64,000 bases of DNA from Apteryx mantelli (lineage: Eukaryota > Chordata > Aves > Apterygiformes > Apterygidae), in assembly GCF_036417845.1 (NCBI RefSeq), contig NC_089983.1:18133207-18197206 (forward strand), in the 5' to 3' direction. A program made the position numbers and the translations under genes. This document shows, piece after piece, positions 60,401 to 64,000 of the stretch. The first letter of the stretch is position 1. Every line of letters starts with the position of its first letter. Below the pieces are notes generated by a model. That model did no database searches. It was not told where the DNA came from and saw only the letters and a program-made list of their open reading frames with translations.

Positions 60401-63400
60401 TCCAGTATATCTGTAATAAGTAGGAATATCAGTCATGAACTAGTCTGTCTGTAGTCACAATACAAAATTGTCTACAGATGCCATCTTTTTATACACAAGT
60501 TGAGAGAGTATAGTACAAAAGAAAAGATTTTCATGAAGTGTTTACTGGGCTTAATAAAATCAGTGTTTACTTCAGATGTTACTTTATTTGTGCTCAGAGT
60601 AAGATGAGAATCAAAAAACTTAAATCAAATTTAAAGGAGATCCTTTTATTTAGAAGATCCTTTATTGAGGAAAAAAGGGAGATGACTAAAATATGGCAGA
60701 AATTCAGTGGTGAAGTGCATTGTAGTTTTATTGGCTGGAGTGAGGCAATGAATGTGAATTACAATACGAGAAAATAGCAGGTCAGAACCTGTATCCACTC
60801 TATTTACTCCATCTGCTCCGTGTGCTTTAATATAAATAATAATAGTGTCACTACCAGCTGAAGGGCATAAAGAATGCATTTTAATGATATTTGAGCTTTG
60901 GTATTCTGGGAACCCCAGAGAAAATGGATTAGTAGATAGGAAACAGATGGGTATGGAAAAGGTGTGTCATTGCATGGTTGCCATCACACATAACGGGGAA
61001 CACGATTTAGCATGAGAACATGCACCTACTAAGGATGTAAGTATAGAGAGCACCAAACTCAACACATTCATGTTCATTGAAAATCACATATACATTACCA
61101 CCTATCTGTTGTATATCCACTCATATTTCTTCAAGACACAAAGATAATGTAAGAGACAGTAGAATGTATTTTAACTTGTAAGTAGCAGTTTTATAAATTC
61201 AGAATAATGGTATCATAATTCATAATTCCATAATTCCATGAATTTATCCAAGAACTTAGCTCCTCTCTAGACCTTCTCTCTGCAAGGGTAGAAGGTAGAA
61301 GGTACCTCTGTAAGGGTAGAAGGTAGCAAAGAAACATTAGTCTAGAAGAACTCTCATCCTCTTCATAAGGATGAGGTCTATCAACTAAAATCTTATGTTC
61401 CATTGATTTCTTATTTACTGTTTTTTATCCATGTTAGACACAGTACAGAAACAGCTGGCTTGCTTACAGGACCACAACCCCCCACCAATTTCTTGCATAA
61501 TTTTTTCCCAATTTATTCTTATGGTTCCTTAATTAATGCTATCATTCCATATTGGGCACACCCACTTCATCATTCCTGAAAGGCTCTGGCATACTGCACT
61601 GGAAAAACATAGTAACACCCTTCCATGGGGAAAGGTGCTGCCTTGTACTTCACATTCCTCTCAGTCCCATCCTTTAAAGATGGCTCAAGAGCTCCCTTCA
61701 ATCACATTCATCAGCATTTCAAATCAAAGTAGTACTGGTTTTGATCAGTGCCTGTTGATCCTTCTGTGTCCCTTAGAGTCATAATTCTCACATTTATACA
61801 AGTATACTCTCTGGTTTGTTTTGCTCATCAAGTTCATCCAGTCATTGCATACTTCCCATTAGTAAGTATGGAAGATCATAAGCTGATCTTCTACAATAAT
61901 AGCCTCAGAACTAAAACTGTGCTTTTATCCATCTACTGAAATTGTTACATAGCAGTTTAAATGTTTGTCAAAAACAGATCCAGACATGAGCCAGTATATC
62001 CTGTAACCACAACAGTAGTTTTCTAGCATTCATATACTTCCCCAGGACCATCATGATAAGATGAACAGAGACAGATGATAAATTCTATTTCTTGCTACTT
62101 CTAATTCTTACTTCTCTCCTTGACCCTGTGGGAAGTCAAGATTTGCTTGATTCAGGTCTAATGAAGTTGGTACCTTTTTGCTATTGGAGCAAAGTAATAC
62201 TTGGTCAGACAGTTGCCATGCACCTACCTTCTGATTCTGCATGATGAGAAAGAAGACTTAGACAGTACTGATAACTACCTGAGCTTTCTCTTAATTCCTC
62301 CTAGGCCTTCTCACAGTTTGAACAATTTTAGGATAATTCAATATCAAGGATGTGGCTCCTTCTGAAAACTGCACACCTGCCGTTTTCAGACTTTGCCCAG
62401 AGTTGTCTCCTGCCACCTGCAGTACAAGCTAATTAACTTTGAAGGCACCAAAAAAGGCCACCATAATTGATTCTTTAAATAGAAGTACCTCTGTTCCTTA
62501 CCTGCATATTAGGTGCGGACTCTGTTTGCCCTGTCAGATCTGTGCAGCCACCGTCACCTTTCCTGAGTCTCTTGCCTACTGACCATCCCTTCAGAATCCT
62601 TTCTAATAGGAATTCTTGGAAGAGTCGTGAATAAATGACAGTTTGCAACAAAACAAAATGCCAGGTTAGTAATGAAGCTGATATGACGTACCCAAAGACA
62701 TCACTTTTCCTAGGGTGGCCATTTGTACTGAGCTTCCTCCCAGGTTTAAACCTATGAGCTTGACAATGCTAGTCAAATAAACACTGAATATCGTGTGGCA
62801 ACTGAGTTTTCTATCATTTTCTGGATAGCCACTGGTGAAATCTGAAGACTTGCAAAGGCAAGAGGGCAGATCTGTGTGAATAAAGTGCTATTTTATTGCA
62901 TGGAAGGTAGTGAGAACAGGGTCAGATACCTTGCTGGGACCGACCATCCCTTCTTGCTGGGAGCAGTGAAAGCAGAGGCATGTCTATCCTCTCCGTTCTG
63001 TAATGACCAGAACACTCCTTCCTTGGCTGGAACTCTAGCACCCCCCACAGATATGAAGAGAGATGCATTTTCAGGCTAAGGTCTCTTTCTTTCCCTACCT
63101 CCAGTCCTAATTTCCATTTTCAGAGAACTTGTTCTCTCTACTGTTTTACCTAATTCTTTCCTCCTAAGATTGTTGTTTTGATTTCTGATCAATAATTCCT
63201 CTGCATGTATCTCCTGTCAATTAGGTGCAGTGAGTAAACCCATTTTTGTACAGAATTACTGCTGCAATTTGAGTAATGTTTGTCTCCATGTAGCATAGTT
63301 TGAATGAATTATTAGTTTGAATAACTGATGAAATTTACTGAGATGTGATCAGCGTAGGCTCAAAAAATAATTGGCTTTTGCATTTCTTCAGTACCCTCTT

Positions 63401-64000
63401 ATCTGCAAGGAAATCAATGAAGGATCAGGTATTTAGGATGTGCATGTAGATATGGAGCTTCTGTTACTTAAACCCTAGAAAAAGTTCAAACAATTTCCTT
63501 TCCTTTTCTTTTCTACATTTTAAGAGATTACATGTTGTAGTGGCATACATGCTTGGGAAAATAACTCACTCTTGGGGTAAGTGTCCAAGCATAAATCAGT
63601 TTGACATGTTCTGTCTCCACGGCTAGGAATGGCATTGAAAGAAAGGTAACATAATTTTAAAGTTAAAGAATAATATGGGCCACAGCAACTGAGACAGTAA
63701 TGAGGAAAAATTGCTATTCATTGTGCAAACTTGAATATAAAAGAAGCCATATCTGAGAAAAGAATCTGAGAAAAAAGATAAAATCCAGCATCATTTCATA
63801 TTTACTCATTGAAGTCTGACCATGTCCACAGAACATGAATAAAAGAAACTGGAAATACTTTTTTATGATGATCGGGTTTTTCAGCTGTTGACAGTTCCAG
63901 GTTTTTGTCTGTTAATGCACTGTGTCAAGTGTATATTTAAATGTATATAATTGGAGATCAGGAAGATTCCTTTTAATCTTTCTTAACTTCATTGCCAAGT
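54432..64000. other. AT-rich non-coding DNA, no gene recognised
   Basis: These 9.6 kb contain no recognisable exon, RNA gene or mobile element. There is a slightly GC-richer patch near 55.12-55.25 kb and a 28-bp duplication near 61.28 kb. Open frames are 60-95 codons, lack domains and look like chance. If the promoter-like array fires rightward, a first intron or non-coding RNA could lie here, but no spliced exon was identified. Confidence 0.5.
61278..61326. repeat. 28-bp tandem duplication (about 1.8 copies)
   Basis: CTCTGCAAGGGTAGAAGGTA at 61278 recurs as CTCTGTAAGGGTAGAAGGTA at 61306, with one mismatch. GTAGAAG is also repeated inside the first copy. This is a small local duplication. Confidence 0.75.

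Noticed and set aside
1-64000. LTR retrovirus remnants, DNA transposons, tRNA or snRNA genes
   Set aside because: No primer-binding site, LTR pair, terminal inverted repeats, cloverleaf or snRNA core was recognised by eye. Diverged old copies could still be missed without a repeat library.

Overview
This window is nuclear DNA from a bird, or less likely another archosaur or a turtle. The basis is three CR1 LINE segments. Two of them end in the 8-bp terminal repeat typical of CR1 (ATTCTATG or ATTCTGTG), and one is long and nearly open. The rest is AT-rich, intron-like or intergenic DNA, with short microsatellites and small GC-rich patches. I found no bacterial, plasmid or phage gene, no tRNA, rRNA or CRISPR, and no recognisable host protein gene. 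Most open frames of 60-100 codons look like chance.

Layout. Positions 1-15.1 kb are AT-rich non-coding DNA with a TA tract, TG tracts, a G-run cluster near 5.5 kb, and one splice-site-flanked candidate exon at 4055-4132. From 15.1 to 17.34 kb there is a badly decayed CR1 reverse-transcriptase fragment, then 1.1 kb of other sequence, then a CR1 3' tail, all on the + strand. From 17.3 to 37.8 kb lies a long gene-poor stretch with homopolymers, AT-rich satellite-like DNA near 29.9 kb, a compact G-quadruplex motif at 28.8 kb and a weak candidate terminal exon at 26.39 kb. From 37.77 to about 40.27 kb there is a young, 5'-truncated CR1 on the minus strand. It carries the end of the endonuclease domain and the whole reverse-transcriptase and C-terminal region, interrupted by one in-frame TGA. 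From 40.3 to 53.7 kb the DNA is non-coding, with GC-rich patches between 47 and 52 kb, one of them a small CpG-island-like block at 50.7 kb.

The most striking feature is at 53,717-54,354. It is about 8.5 head-to-tail copies of a 76-bp unit that is extremely GC- and CpG-rich and sits in AT-rich flanks. Every full copy carries a GC box and an NRF1-like motif. A CRE-like site and a CCAAT box lie within 80 bp of the right edge. This looks like a minisatellite built from, or placed in, a promoter-type CpG island. From 54.4 to 64 kb nothing gene-like is visible.

No genes work together here in any demonstrable way. The functional content I can support is two kinds of CR1 remnant plus candidate regulatory DNA. 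All boundaries and motif calls come from reading the sequence by eye; no alignment, repeat library or expression data was available.
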